In this document: positions 24,804 to 33,749 of the stretch, piece by piece
Position numbering within the stretch: the stretch's first letter is position 1
Layout of the letters: every line of letters begins with the position of its first letter
NCBI GenBank assembly: GCA_023436205.1
Contig: JAEZKC010000097.1
Location: 111,358 to 175,357 of the forward strand
DNA length: 64,000 nucleotides
From: Fibrobacterota bacterium
GTDB taxonomy: Bacteria; Fibrobacterota; Chitinivibrionia; Chitinivibrionales; Chitinispirillaceae
Direction of reading: 5' to 3'
Made by a program: the position numbers and the translations under genes
The notes under the pieces: model-generated
Databases searched by the model: none
What the model saw: only the letters and a program-made list of their open reading frames with translations
Told to the model about the DNA's origin: nothing

Positions 24804-25151
24804 ATGGCTCTTGAAGTGATGCTTAAAAGTGAGACCGAGAATCCGGTTCTGGAACTGACCGGCAGAATTATTGATGTAGATGTCAAGAAGTTCCAGCGCA
24901 GAATGGATCAGCTCTATAAAAAAAAGGAACACACTCGTATCATTCTTGATGTGACAAGGGCGAATTTTATCGATAGTCACGGGTTGGGAACTATCGTTTA
25001 CTATCATACGCTGATGCAGAAGGAAAAAAGACAGTTGGTGATCTTGAATGCCAATAAAGACAGTTCCTCTTATCTGAACCGCCTTTTTGAACTGACCAAT
25101 TTGGACAAGGTTCTGAATATTGTCAGTGATGCCGGAGAGATCAGGCAGTAA
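24804..25151 (+). CDS. STAS-domain anti-sigma-factor-antagonist-like protein
   Basis: This 115-residue protein is a stand-alone STAS domain: 'PVLELTGRIIDVDVKKFQRRMDQL', then 'IILDVTRANFIDSHGLGTIVYYHTLMQ', where Ser in 'DSHGLG' is the usual phosphorylation site. Such proteins bind anti-sigma kinases in partner-switching circuits. No kinase or phosphatase partner is adjacent, so the pathway is unknown. It is a single-gene unit with its own promoter, ribosome site (GGGAGA) and a downstream hairpin. Confidence 0.88.
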   Translation: MALEVMLKSETENPVLELTGRIIDVDVKKFQRRMDQLYKKKEHTRIILDVTRANFIDSHGLGTIVYYHTLMQKEKRQLVILNANKDSSSYLNRLFELTNLDKVLNIVSDAGEIRQ

Positions 25152-25154
25152 AGA

Positions 25155-25199
25155 AATTGAGAGGGAAGCGTCCAGAGCATCTGAACGCTATCCTCAATT
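25155..25199. terminator. Hairpin between convergent STAS and dapL genes
   Basis: AATTGAGAGG...AAGCGT pairs imperfectly with ACGCT...CCTCAATT across 25155-25199, forming a long stem between the two convergent stop codons. It plausibly ends both transcripts. There is no long T-tract on either side. Confidence 0.45.
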
Positions 25200-25202
25200 C
25201 TA

Positions 25203-26426
25203 TCAGCTCAATGCTTTAACGATTTTTACCAGAGCTTTTTCCACATTTTCACGCGAATTGAAGGCACTGATTCTTATGTAGCCCTCGCCGCAGCGGCCAA
25301 ACCCTGCTCCGGGTGTACAGACGACTCCTGCATCTTTGAGCAGCATGTCAAAAAACTGCCAGGAGTCCTTTTGACAGTTGATCCAGATATAAGGGGCATT
25401 AACTCCGCCTGTACAGCTGTAGCCCAGTGAGCTCATCTTTTCCCGAATCAGCTTTGCGTTTGTCATATAGTAATTGACAAGCTGTTTTACCTGGGACGGG
25501 CCATCGTTGAAATAGATCGCTTCGGCTGCCCGCTGGACAGGGTAGGAGACACCATTGAATTTTGTGCTGTGGCGTCTGTTCCACAATGCATGCAGAGAAT
25601 GCTCTTTTCCATCGGAATCATATACTTTGCAAGCCTTGGGAACGACTGTGAGGGCACAGCGCGTTCCGGTGAATCCTGCCGTTTTGGAAAAGCTTCTGAA
25701 TTCCACTGCCACCTCTTGAGCACCCTCTATTTCATAAATACTGTGAGGAATTGAAGGATCGGCAATGAATGCTTCGTAAGCGGCATCAAAGAGAATAAGA
25801 GATTTTTCTTTACGAGCGTAATCTACCCACATTTTGAGCTGATCTTTTGTAGCCACTGCACCGGTCGGGTTATTGGGAAAACAGAGGTATATCAAATCAA
25901 CATGACCTTCAGGAAGTGCGGGCACAAAACCGTTCTGTTCATTTCCTTCAAGGTAAACTAACCCCTGATATCGTCCATCCTGGGATGAACCGGTGCGTCC
26001 GGCCATGACATTGGTGTCTACATACACAGGATACACCGGATCCGGTACAGCCACTATGATATCCTGTGCAAATAGTTCCTGAAAGTTGCCGGTATCACAT
26101 TTTGCTCCGTCGCTGATGAAGATTTCATCGGCTGCAATATCAGCACCGCGGGACTGGTAGTCATTTTTGGCTATCTGTTCCCTTAAAAACAGATACCCCT
26201 GTTCCGGTCCGTATCCTCTGAATGTAGTCTCTGAGGCCATTTCGTCTACAGCTGCATGGAATGCATTTATGCAGGCCTGAGGCAGCGCCTTTGTGACATC
26301 CCCGATACCCAGACGGATGATCTCCTTGTCGGGATTTTCCTGTTGAAAGGTGGATACTCGCCGACCAATTTCGGAGAAGAGATAGGAGGATTTAAGTTTG
26401 AGAAAGTTTTCGTTTAATCTGATCAT
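25203..26426 (-). CDS. dapL: LL-diaminopimelate aminotransferase
   Basis: DapL converts tetrahydrodipicolinate directly to LL-diaminopimelate, the one-step route to lysine and peptidoglycan precursor. The 407-residue product starts 'MIRLNENFLKLKSSYLFSEIGRR', has 'RLGIGDVTKALP', 'FRGYGPEQGYLFLREQIA', 'FISDGAKCDTGNFQELF', 'YLCFPNNPTGAVATKDQL' and the PLP lysine in 'FRSFSKTAGFTGTRC'. ATG 26426 has AAGGAAT upstream and is preferred over an upstream in-frame start. It stands alone between the STAS gene and the hybrid kinase. Confidence 0.96.
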   Translation of the reverse strand: MIRLNENFLKLKSSYLFSEIGRRVSTFQQENPDKEIIRLGIGDVTKALPQACINAFHAAVDEMASETTFRGYGPEQGYLFLREQIAKNDYQSRGADIAADEIFISDGAKCDTGNFQELFAQDIIVAVPDPVYPVYVDTNVMAGRTGSSQDGRYQGLVYLEGNEQNGFVPALPEGHVDLIYLCFPNNPTGAVATKDQLKMWVDYARKEKSLILFDAAYEAFIADPSIPHSIYEIEGAQEVAVEFRSFSKTAGFTGTRCALTVVPKACKVYDSDGKEHSLHALWNRRHSTKFNGVSYPVQRAAEAIYFNDGPSQVKQLVNYYMTNAKLIREKMSSLGYSCTGGVNAPYIWINCQKDSWQFFDMLLKDAGVVCTPGAGFGRCGEGYIRISAFNSRENVEKALVKIVKALS

Positions 26427-26532
26427 GCTTGATTCCTTGCGCTTTTGATTGGTTTTGGAGTACATTACAAACGGTAAAGTACTCTTAGGTGCCGGATAAA
26501 GTACCTATGATAAATTCTGGCAGCAGTGAAGG

Positions 26533-28443
26533 TCAAGCATTAATCTGGTTTGAAGAGATCCCCAGTGCATTGTGAATTACTTGAGAGAGCTGGGTGGACA
26601 TGAATGGTTTCTGAAGAATATCGATGACTCCTTCTCTGAAAAGTCGCTGACGCTCTTCTTCGAGAGCATAACCGGATGAAATGATTATTTTCACTTGAGA
26701 GTTGATTTCTTTGAACAGTTTGACACATTCGCGACCGCCCATCCCCGGCATCATCAGGTCAAGAATGATAAGGTCGACAGAATTTGCATGATTACGATAA
26801 TAATCGATGGCATCTGAGCCGTTATTAAAGGTGATCGCGGTATAACCGATCCAGGAAAGCATTTCCTTCAAGGCGTGGCTTAGGAAAATTTCATCATCCA
26901 CGACCAGAATGCTTCCTTTTCCCGCAAGTAGCCTGGGATCACTTTTCTTTCGAATAACCTGCTCTTTTTCGTCAACCACAGGCAGGTAAATGGAAAATAC
27001 AGACCCCTTGCCAAGTTCGCTTTGGGCTTCTATATAACCATTATGGCTTTTTATGGCACCATACACACTTGCTAATCCCAGACCGGTTCCCTTACCCTGT
27101 TCTTTGGTCGTAAAAAAGGGTTCAAATATTTTGGAAAGGGTCTTTTCGTCCATTCCGGTTCCGCTGTCGCTGACAGTGATTTTAATGTAAGGTCCCGGTG
27201 AAATGGAGTAGGCTTTTTGTTTTGAAAAGTTTTCATCAATCTGAATATCTTCTGTTCGAAGCAGAAGATCTCCTCCTTCAGCCATGGCATCGCGTGCATT
27301 TAGAGCGATATTCATGATGGCTGTCTGGAATTGAGCCGGATCTCCGCATACAATCGGCTTTCTCGCCATCAATTCCCGCTTTATTCTGATCCTTTTGTCA
27401 ATAGTTCTTTCCAGTAGATCGAGTAGATCGACAAGAACGGAATGGGTGCTGAAGGGGGTGGTCTCCAGTTTGCCTCTTCGGGAGAACGTAAGCAGCTTGT
27501 TTGTCAAATCGGATGCTCTGGTGGCTGCCGAGAGGATCATTGTGGAGTATTTCTCCAGGCGCTGGTCGGATGAGTACTTTTGTTTAATGAGTTCCGCATA
27601 GCCGCTTATGGCACCCAGAATATTATTGAAATCATGTGCAATTCCTCCTGCGAGCTGCCCGATAGCTTCCATCTTGTGAAGTGTTCTGAACTGCTCTTCC
27701 AGATTCATTTTTTCCAGCTCAGCCTGTTTTCTAGCCGCGATGTCTCTGCAGATGCCAAGGTAACAGGTGGGGTGATCGTCTTTGATGAAGGTTACGGAGA
27801 TGCTCAGTTCTGCAGGAAAGCTTGTTTTGTCGGTTCTCTGAATCTGACATTCCAGATTTTTAACCTGTTTTTCAGGAGAGTTGTCAAGGTAGCGTTTGAT
27901 GCGGTGAAATTCACCCGGATGTATAAATCTGAAGCAGTTCTGGTTCACCAGTTCCTTGTGCGATTCCACTCCCAGAAATTCTGCCGCCATGCTGTTCCCT
28001 ACAATGATGTTTCCAAACTGATCAAAGAGGATAATTGCATCTGGTGACGTTTCAATGAGGTTGCGGTACAGTTCTTCATTTTTCCGCAGTGCCTCCTGTG
28101 CCTCTGCGTGCTCCTTTACCTTACACAACAGTTCCTGCTTCTGTTCAATTGACAACTTCATCAGTTCGGCAAGCCTGCCGAATTCATTGTTCTGTTTGAG
28201 AAGCGATTTCACTTCTTCTATCGATTGGGAATCCAGCGCTTTTGATAACTGCTTCAGGGGCACAGCCACCCAGCGGATCAGCAGAATTGCCAGAGAAATG
28301 AATAGAACGCTGAACCCGGCGGTCAGGAGAGTGAATTCTCCCAACTGGAGCTCTGTATGTGAAATAAGAAATGCCAATAGAAGGAAGATGGCCAGAATGA
28401 TTGCCAATAAAAGAATGATTCGGTTGTGAATTTTTCCAGTCAC
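26533..28443 (-). CDS. Membrane hybrid histidine kinase (PAS, HisKA, HATPase, receiver)
   Basis: Two N-terminal membrane helices ('IILLLAIILAIFLLLAFLI' and 'LLTAGFSVLFISLAILLIRWVAV') enclose almost no periplasmic loop. Next come a coiled region, a PAS domain ('NLIETSPDAIILFDQFGNIIVGN'), HisKA with phospho-acceptor His in 'GGIAHDFNNILGAISGY', HATPase ('MNIALNARDAM', 'GTGLGLASVYG') and a C-terminal receiver ('ILVVDDEIFL', 'LIILDLMMPGMGG'). No output regulator is adjacent, and the signal is unknown. GTG 28443 is chosen because AGGA lies 6 bases upstream; a TTG 6 bases earlier is too close to that site. Confidence 0.92.
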   Translation of the reverse strand: MTGKIHNRIILLLAIILAIFLLLAFLISHTELQLGEFTLLTAGFSVLFISLAILLIRWVAVPLKQLSKALDSQSIEEVKSLLKQNNEFGRLAELMKLSIEQKQELLCKVKEHAEAQEALRKNEELYRNLIETSPDAIILFDQFGNIIVGNSMAAEFLGVESHKELVNQNCFRFIHPGEFHRIKRYLDNSPEKQVKNLECQIQRTDKTSFPAELSISVTFIKDDHPTCYLGICRDIAARKQAELEKMNLEEQFRTLHKMEAIGQLAGGIAHDFNNILGAISGYAELIKQKYSSDQRLEKYSTMILSAATRASDLTNKLLTFSRRGKLETTPFSTHSVLVDLLDLLERTIDKRIRIKRELMARKPIVCGDPAQFQTAIMNIALNARDAMAEGGDLLLRTEDIQIDENFSKQKAYSISPGPYIKITVSDSGTGMDEKTLSKIFEPFFTTKEQGKGTGLGLASVYGAIKSHNGYIEAQSELGKGSVFSIYLPVVDEKEQVIRKKSDPRLLAGKGSILVVDDEIFLSHALKEMLSWIGYTAITFNNGSDAIDYYRNHANSVDLIILDLMMPGMGGRECVKLFKEINSQVKIIISSGYALEEERQRLFREGVIDILQKPFMSTQLSQVIHNALGISSNQINA

Positions 28444-28540
28444 TAACAATCCTATTGCTGATGATGCTTAATTATATAATATCAACCAGTGGGGGACAAG
28501 AGCGTAGAGCCGAAAAGAGGTGTTTCGGCTCTTTTATTGA

Positions 28541-31114
28541 TCAGATTAGTCCAAGAGAATTGTTTTTAACCCAGCCGCTTGCACCATTAGGTAAACTGAT
28601 AAGGCTCCAGTCATCTATCGTTTTGAGAATTCGAACCTTGGTTCCTTCATGAGCGGTAAACTGCAATTGTGTGCCCTGAGGTTGGTTTTTGGCATCAAGG
28701 GAAGAGGTAAGGATAACTGCAAACTGCTTTGTTTCCAGAGCATGAATTTTATATCCGGCGGAAAGGCTGACGGCCAGGAACAGAAGTGAAAGCAACACTG
28801 TTCCATAGGTTGCCCAGATGCGAAACAATCCGGGCTTAAACAGTATGGCGGAAATCAGCAGAGAGATTGCAAGTAGAAGAAAAAAGAGGATGAAAATCTG
28901 CTGATTCAGAGAAAACATGGTGTGTAGGTTGTAAAAAATGGCTGTCAGGAAATCAGTTTCAAGGGGACTGTCTACTCTGTCCACTATCATTGAGTTTACA
29001 AAACGTATATTGGCCTGGATATCCTGATCCTTGGGGGATACCAGGGCCGCTTTTTCATAATACAGCTTTGCTAGACCCAGTTTCTTCTGTCTGAAACAGG
29101 TATTGCCCAGGTTGAAAAGAACGGTACTGCTGTTTATTCCAGAATCGGTGATTTTCGAATAATACACATGAGCGCTGTCGTAATTGCCCTTGGCATAGAA
29201 AGCGTTAGCTTTTTCAAACCAGCTGTCAACTGGTGTGGAAAACGTAGGTAGCATCAATGCGAGTATCAGAAGTATTGCTGCAGAAACTGGTGTGACAGGT
29301 TTCTTAAGCACAGTTTTCTCCATGCTGGTGAGGAACGTGGCTATTTTTTCCAGGAGGTCCTTTCTGCCATCTTTATTGAAAGGTTTGCCGCCGAATCTGT
29401 ATTCGTCATTTCGTTCAATGAGTTCAGCAAGTCCTCCCACTGTTTCTGCATCTATTTTACGTGAGAGAAGTTCAGCCTTTAATTCTTCCAAAGTCCGCCC
29501 GGTTGCAGCAAAACCGAATTTCTGGGAAATGTATTTTTCTATGGTAATTGCAGCTTTGCCCAGAAAATCATTATTCGAAAGACTGTCAGATTCTTTTCGT
29601 AGTTTGTCCAGTTCCTTGAGAGCGAGTCGTAAGGCTTTCTGTCTGATATTTCTATTGGCATTTTTTCTGGTTTGACCAGAATGAAAACGGTAGATGAACG
29701 CAAAACCGCCAATAAGAAAGGGCAATGGAAAGAGCAGAAACCAGTGTGCCTGACGGTAGGGGCGGCGATGCTGATGGACAGGTTTATCGGTTTTGATATA
29801 CCTGATATCCTGGCCTACTTGGCGCACCTCTTCCTGAGTCAGGTAGCGAGTCTGTTCCTTGGGGCCGCCTTTACCCGGGGTCACGTTAATTGTCAACTGG
29901 TCACTTTTGGCTGTTTTGAAGCTACCAGATTCGGCATCAAAGTAGGGATAGGTGATTGGACCAAGCGAAAGGCTACCCTCCTGCTTTGGGATAATGAGAT
30001 AGCGGTAGGTTTTTCTGGTGGAGAACCCTTCCGCTGAAGTGTCAGAGCTTGACTGACGCTCGGGTGTGAACACATCGCAATCCTTCAGTTCTGGCAGAAT
30101 CGGGTCACCCATGTTGGTGGCGCGCGTATTTCCTTTTAAAGTTATTCTCAGGGTTAAGGCTTCACCAGCTTGAACCGTGACTGGATCCACTGTGGCACTC
30201 AGTGAAACTCTTCCCACTGTTCCGGCAAAGCCCTGAGGTGGTGAGGGGAGTGTGTTAACGGTTATATTCAGGGGATTAGTGTAAACAGTTTTGGTAACTG
30301 CCTCAGTACCACCGAAGGGGTCCATGTCAAAAAAATCACTGAAGAAAGGGTCTATGCGGCGTCTGGATGTCCTGCGTATCTCATCATACTGAAAAGGAAC
30401 CGAAGGAATTGAAAACTCACCGGCTGTGACTCCAAATACAGAGTACTTTAGCGTAAATGTGTTGTAGAGTTCTCCGTTAATTCTTTCCTGTCCTGTGGTA
30501 ACCTGATTTGTAAATAGTCGGTTGAGAGAGAATTCTTTACCGAACGCGGCTTCCAGCTTTTCGATTGCTCCAGTGTAACCTCGTTGGGTTTGGATCGGGG
30601 CATTGATTTTCTGGGCGATTTTCAAGGTGAGTATGGCCTGTTCGCCCGGATAAAAAACCTTTTTATTGAGAAGAAGGTATGCCCGGATATCGGCATTGTT
30701 AACTGGCTGATCTGTAACATTAAAGGTGACGGGCTGTGTCTTATACGTAGCTCCATCAAGGGTGATTTCAAGAGAAGGAAAAGTGAATGTCCCGTTTTTA
30801 GCTGGAACAATTGTGTAAATGAAACGGTATTGAATTTCATTTTTCTGCACGATTTGTCCATTAATAACTTGGATTTGCGAAGACTGGCTTTGTGAGCGGT
30901 TGACACTTAGCAGTTCAAAAGCTTCGTTGGGAGCGGGGGAGGGTATGTCGGCAGAGCCGATGCTTTTAGGTGATACCAGGGTGGCAATAAGTGTAACCTG
31001 TTCTCCTTTGGTGACAGTCGTGCGTTCTGTGTTGATGGAGAAGGTCACTGATGCAGCGGCGAAATGAGCCGTTCCTAAGATTATGAGCAGAATTAGTCCG
31101 CCGAGTTTTTTCAT
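28541..31114 (-). CDS. batD: BatD-BatE fusion: aerotolerance protein with TPR and SH3 domains
   Basis: After a signal peptide come repeated beta domains of the BatD type ('VTFSINTERTTVTKGEQVTLIATL...', 'AGEALTLRITLKGN'), then a membrane helix ('WFLLFPLPFLIGGFAFIYRF') and a cytosolic helical region. The last third resembles BatE: a helix, TPR repeats ('NAFYAKGNYDSAHVYYSKI', 'NLGNTCFRQKKLGLAKLYYEKA'), two more helices, and an SH3-like domain ending 'GASGWVKNNSLGLI'. In many Bacteroidetes these are two genes. AGGAG precedes ATG 31114, which overlaps the previous stop codon as ATGA. About 857 residues. Confidence 0.88.
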   Translation of the reverse strand: MKKLGGLILLIILGTAHFAAASVTFSINTERTTVTKGEQVTLIATLVSPKSIGSADIPSPAPNEAFELLSVNRSQSQSSQIQVINGQIVQKNEIQYRFIYTIVPAKNGTFTFPSLEITLDGATYKTQPVTFNVTDQPVNNADIRAYLLLNKKVFYPGEQAILTLKIAQKINAPIQTQRGYTGAIEKLEAAFGKEFSLNRLFTNQVTTGQERINGELYNTFTLKYSVFGVTAGEFSIPSVPFQYDEIRRTSRRRIDPFFSDFFDMDPFGGTEAVTKTVYTNPLNITVNTLPSPPQGFAGTVGRVSLSATVDPVTVQAGEALTLRITLKGNTRATNMGDPILPELKDCDVFTPERQSSSDTSAEGFSTRKTYRYLIIPKQEGSLSLGPITYPYFDAESGSFKTAKSDQLTINVTPGKGGPKEQTRYLTQEEVRQVGQDIRYIKTDKPVHQHRRPYRQAHWFLLFPLPFLIGGFAFIYRFHSGQTRKNANRNIRQKALRLALKELDKLRKESDSLSNNDFLGKAAITIEKYISQKFGFAATGRTLEELKAELLSRKIDAETVGGLAELIERNDEYRFGGKPFNKDGRKDLLEKIATFLTSMEKTVLKKPVTPVSAAILLILALMLPTFSTPVDSWFEKANAFYAKGNYDSAHVYYSKITDSGINSSTVLFNLGNTCFRQKKLGLAKLYYEKAALVSPKDQDIQANIRFVNSMIVDRVDSPLETDFLTAIFYNLHTMFSLNQQIFILFFLLLAISLLISAILFKPGLFRIWATYGTVLLSLLFLAVSLSAGYKIHALETKQFAVILTSSLDAKNQPQGTQLQFTAHEGTKVRILKTIDDWSLISLPNGASGWVKNNSLGLI

Positions 31115-31878
31115 TCGAAGTGCTCCTTGAGCCATGAACACACCACTTGTATCGTTTCTTTTACAAATGGAACTGAAGTGTAGTTATGATCTGCGCCCGG
31201 AATAGGGTGCAGTGTGGCATCCAGACCACAGTTTTGTGCCCAATCCATATACATCTGAGATTCTTGAAATGGTATAATTTCGTCTTTTTCACCATGCACC
31301 ACGAGCAGGGGGCCTTTAAAGCTGCAGACGGATTTTTTGGGATCGAAACCAGTCAGTTTTTCGACAAAAGTGGGTGAGATCTCATGAGGTCCGTATTCGT
31401 AAAGTCCCTGACTGTTTGGGCCGCGCTGGGCCAGCCAGTTCAATTCGGCAACGCGTTTGTTAAGATCTGCAACTGGAGACAGCAGCACAAGACCGTCCGT
31501 CTTCAGTGCAGATGCCCCTATTGCAGAAACCAATCCACCGAAACTGTGACCTGCCAGAATAAGAGATGCCGGTTTGAAATTTGATGTAACATACAATGTT
31601 GCGGATACAAGATCAGAAAACATAACGGGTAGAGTCTGCTCGTGAAAGGTCCCGTCACTTTCACCTGACCCTCTGAAATCAAAACGAAGAGATGAAATGC
31701 CTAAATTAGTCAGTGCTTTGGAAATCTTTACGAAAAGAAATCCTGGCCCTATGCGGTGACCGGTATAACCGTGACAAAAAATTACCCAGGGACTCTGTCC
31801 CTGGTTGCAGAGTAGAAGAGACCCGCGGACTGTCTGACCTTCGTTTTGCCATTCGGCAAATCTGAATTGAGGCTCCAT
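31111..31878 (-). CDS. Alpha/beta hydrolase inside the Bat operon
   Basis: This 255-residue serine hydrolase has the oxyanion region 'VIFCHGYTGHRIGPG', the nucleophile elbow 'LAGHSFGGLVSAIG', the acidic residue in 'VVHGEKDEIIP' and the catalytic His in 'PGADHNYTS'. It has no signal peptide, so it is likely cytosolic. The nearest relatives are the S33/dienelactone-hydrolase-like esterases; the substrate cannot be read from sequence. It is placed with no gap between batC (ends 31879) and the batD-batE fusion (ATGA overlap), so it is translated as part of the Bat operon. Confidence 0.88.
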   Translation of the reverse strand: MEPQFRFAEWQNEGQTVRGSLLLCNQGQSPWVIFCHGYTGHRIGPGFLFVKISKALTNLGISSLRFDFRGSGESDGTFHEQTLPVMFSDLVSATLYVTSNFKPASLILAGHSFGGLVSAIGASALKTDGLVLLSPVADLNKRVAELNWLAQRGPNSQGLYEYGPHEISPTFVEKLTGFDPKKSVCSFKGPLLVVHGEKDEIIPFQESQMYMDWAQNCGLDATLHPIPGADHNYTSVPFVKETIQVVCSWLKEHFE

Positions 31879-32718
31879 TTACCAGTCTTTCTCGGGCTGG
31901 CCGATTCGCGCAGGGTACTTTTTCTGGGGCTTGTTCAGAGTGTCGGCATCATCGGCATATAATTCAATTAATCTTTGCGCCTCTTCCTTTTTCATCTCCT
32001 GCTCATCTTTATTCTGATCAGCCTGATTCTGCTGGTTCTGTTCCTTTTTTTGATTTTGCTCTTGAGAATTTTGCTGATCCTGTTTATCCTGCTTGTCCTG
32101 CTCTTTTTTCTGTTCCTGATTCTGATTTTCTTTATTCTGATCGTCTTTTTGCTGCTGGTCCTTATTTTGATCATTTTTATTCTGATCATCTTTTTTGTCA
32201 TTGTCTTGAGACTGATTCTGCTGGTTCTGCATCATTTGCACTTTCTGATGCGCCAGTTGAAGGTTCCATTTGGCATCCCGGTCATTTGGTCTCAACTTTA
32301 GAGAATTAATGTAGTTTTCAAGTGCTTTGGAATATCTTTCCTGGGCTGCTGGGTTGCCTGCCGCTTCAAGCTTCTCACCCTGTTTAAAAAGAATGTTTCC
32401 CAGATTGTAGTGAGCATGGGCTAACACCTTTTTATCTTTTTCGGAGAGAGCTTCAGAGTAAGCACTTTCTGCGTTTTCATAATCCTCAAGCTGGTAAAGT
32501 GCTGATCCCTTGTTCATTTTAAGTTTGTTATCTGCAGGATCCAGCAGAAGTGCATCTTCATACAGCTTAAGGGCCTCATTGAATTTTCCCTGTTTATAAA
32601 GACTGTTTGCTTTTTTGTTTTTGCTGTAGATATCATCACCGTTTACAGCTGTAACAAGCACAGCAGCAGTCAAAAGCGAACAGAAAAGTGTGAGACGTAT
32701 TGCTGAAATGGTTCTCAT
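31879..32718 (-). CDS. batC: BatC-like TPR protein with an Asn/Gln/Lys-rich tail
   Basis: A signal peptide (RLTLFCSLLTAAVLVTAVNG) is followed by three to four TPR units ('ANSLYKQGKFNEALKLYEDALLLDPAD', 'NKGSALYQLEDYENAESAYSEAL', 'AHYNLGNILFKQGEKLEAAG', 'ALENYINSLKLRPND'). A tail of about 85 residues follows, built almost only of Asn, Gln, Lys, Asp and Glu. The protein ends 'DADTLNKPQKKYPARIGQPEKDW', close to the usual BatC end. It overlaps batB by four bases. The tail is likely disordered. Confidence 0.9.
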   Translation of the reverse strand: MRTISAIRLTLFCSLLTAAVLVTAVNGDDIYSKNKKANSLYKQGKFNEALKLYEDALLLDPADNKLKMNKGSALYQLEDYENAESAYSEALSEKDKKVLAHAHYNLGNILFKQGEKLEAAGNPAAQERYSKALENYINSLKLRPNDRDAKWNLQLAHQKVQMMQNQQNQSQDNDKKDDQNKNDQNKDQQQKDDQNKENQNQEQKKEQDKQDKQDQQNSQEQNQKKEQNQQNQADQNKDEQEMKKEEAQRLIELYADDADTLNKPQKKYPARIGQPEKDW

Positions 32719-33740
32719 GCCTCAAACCTTCCTTTCCAGACATCTCTTTTTTTGGCTCTCTCGGAGATGAAGTACTCTGTAATCATAAAAATGAGTGCTA
32801 TGAGCAGAAAAATCTGGTATTGTTCTTCGTAGGTAATGGCTTTGCTCATTCCAAAATCACTTTTTTCCAGCTTGGCGATTTCACTATAAATTCTGCTCAG
32901 ATCAAGGTCGGTGCCGGCATGAAAGTATTTTCCATTTGAAGCTAAAGCTATTTGTTCCAGAACCACCGGATTGAGTCTGGTCATGACCAGGTTTCCAGAT
33001 TTGTCCTTTTTGTAAATTACATTGTTGCTTCCCTTGCTTACTGGAATTGGTACACCCGCTTCGGATCCGATTCCTATCGTATAAATAATGATTCCCTCTT
33101 TAGCCGCTTCTTCTGCTGCATCCTTTACATTTCCCTGGTGATCTTCACCGTCAGAAAGAATGATCAATACTTTGTGCTTTTTGCTTTCGGAGCTTAAGGA
33201 TTTGGTTGCCTGTTTAATGACATCTGCCAGTGCGGTACCCTGAATCTGAACCCAGTCGGTCTGTACGGCCTGCAAGAGAAGATTTGCTGCGGAGTAGTCG
33301 AGTGTCAATGGGCACTGGACGAAGCTTTCGCCGGCAAAGATTATGAGCCCGACTCGGTCTCCTCTAAGAAGATCGATAAATTTACGGATTTCAAGTTTTG
33401 CGCGTTCCAGACGGTTAGGGGCAAGATCCTGCGCCAGCATACTATGCGAGATGTCAAGGGCTACCATTACGTCCACCCCTTTTCGCTGAATCATCTCTGT
33501 TTTGACCCCAAACTGTGGCCTTACCAGAGCGAAGGTAAGGAACAGCACAAAAAATGAAAAGAGAAAACTCTTAAGAATATATCGACCGGGTCCTGCCGAA
33601 TTGCTTAACTTTCTAATCAGTGCCGGGGAAGCAAAACGCGCTAGAGCCGATTGTTTGCGTTTGTATACCCACACAAAAAACAGCACCAGAAAGGGCAAAA
33701 GAAGCAGAAGAAAGAAATATTCCGGATTTCCGAACCGCAC
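32715..33740 (-). CDS. batB: Aerotolerance von Willebrand A protein BatB
   Basis: This 341-residue membrane protein opens 'MRFGNPEYFFLLLLLPFLVLFFVWVYKRK', has a second helix at about 60 ('SFLFSFFVLFLTFALVRPQFG'), then a von Willebrand A domain with intact MIDAS 'VALDISHSM' and the later 'GTALADVI' and 'LSDGEDH'. A third helix sits near the C-terminus ('QIFLLIALIFMITEYFI'). Bat proteins support survival under oxidative or envelope stress in spirochaetes and Bacteroidetes; the mechanism is unresolved. It lies 9 bases after batA. Confidence 0.93.
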   Translation of the reverse strand: MRFGNPEYFFLLLLLPFLVLFFVWVYKRKQSALARFASPALIRKLSNSAGPGRYILKSFLFSFFVLFLTFALVRPQFGVKTEMIQRKGVDVMVALDISHSMLAQDLAPNRLERAKLEIRKFIDLLRGDRVGLIIFAGESFVQCPLTLDYSAANLLLQAVQTDWVQIQGTALADVIKQATKSLSSESKKHKVLIILSDGEDHQGNVKDAAEEAAKEGIIIYTIGIGSEAGVPIPVSKGSNNVIYKKDKSGNLVMTRLNPVVLEQIALASNGKYFHAGTDLDLSRIYSEIAKLEKSDFGMSKAITYEEQYQIFLLIALIFMITEYFISERAKKRDVWKGRFEA

Positions 33741-33749
33741 AGCTGCTCC

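Noticed and set aside
31975..32301. Very hydrophobic plus-strand open frame (Leu/Ile/Phe only)
   Set aside because: It is the complement of the Asn/Gln/Lys-rich tail of batC, which explains the odd composition.
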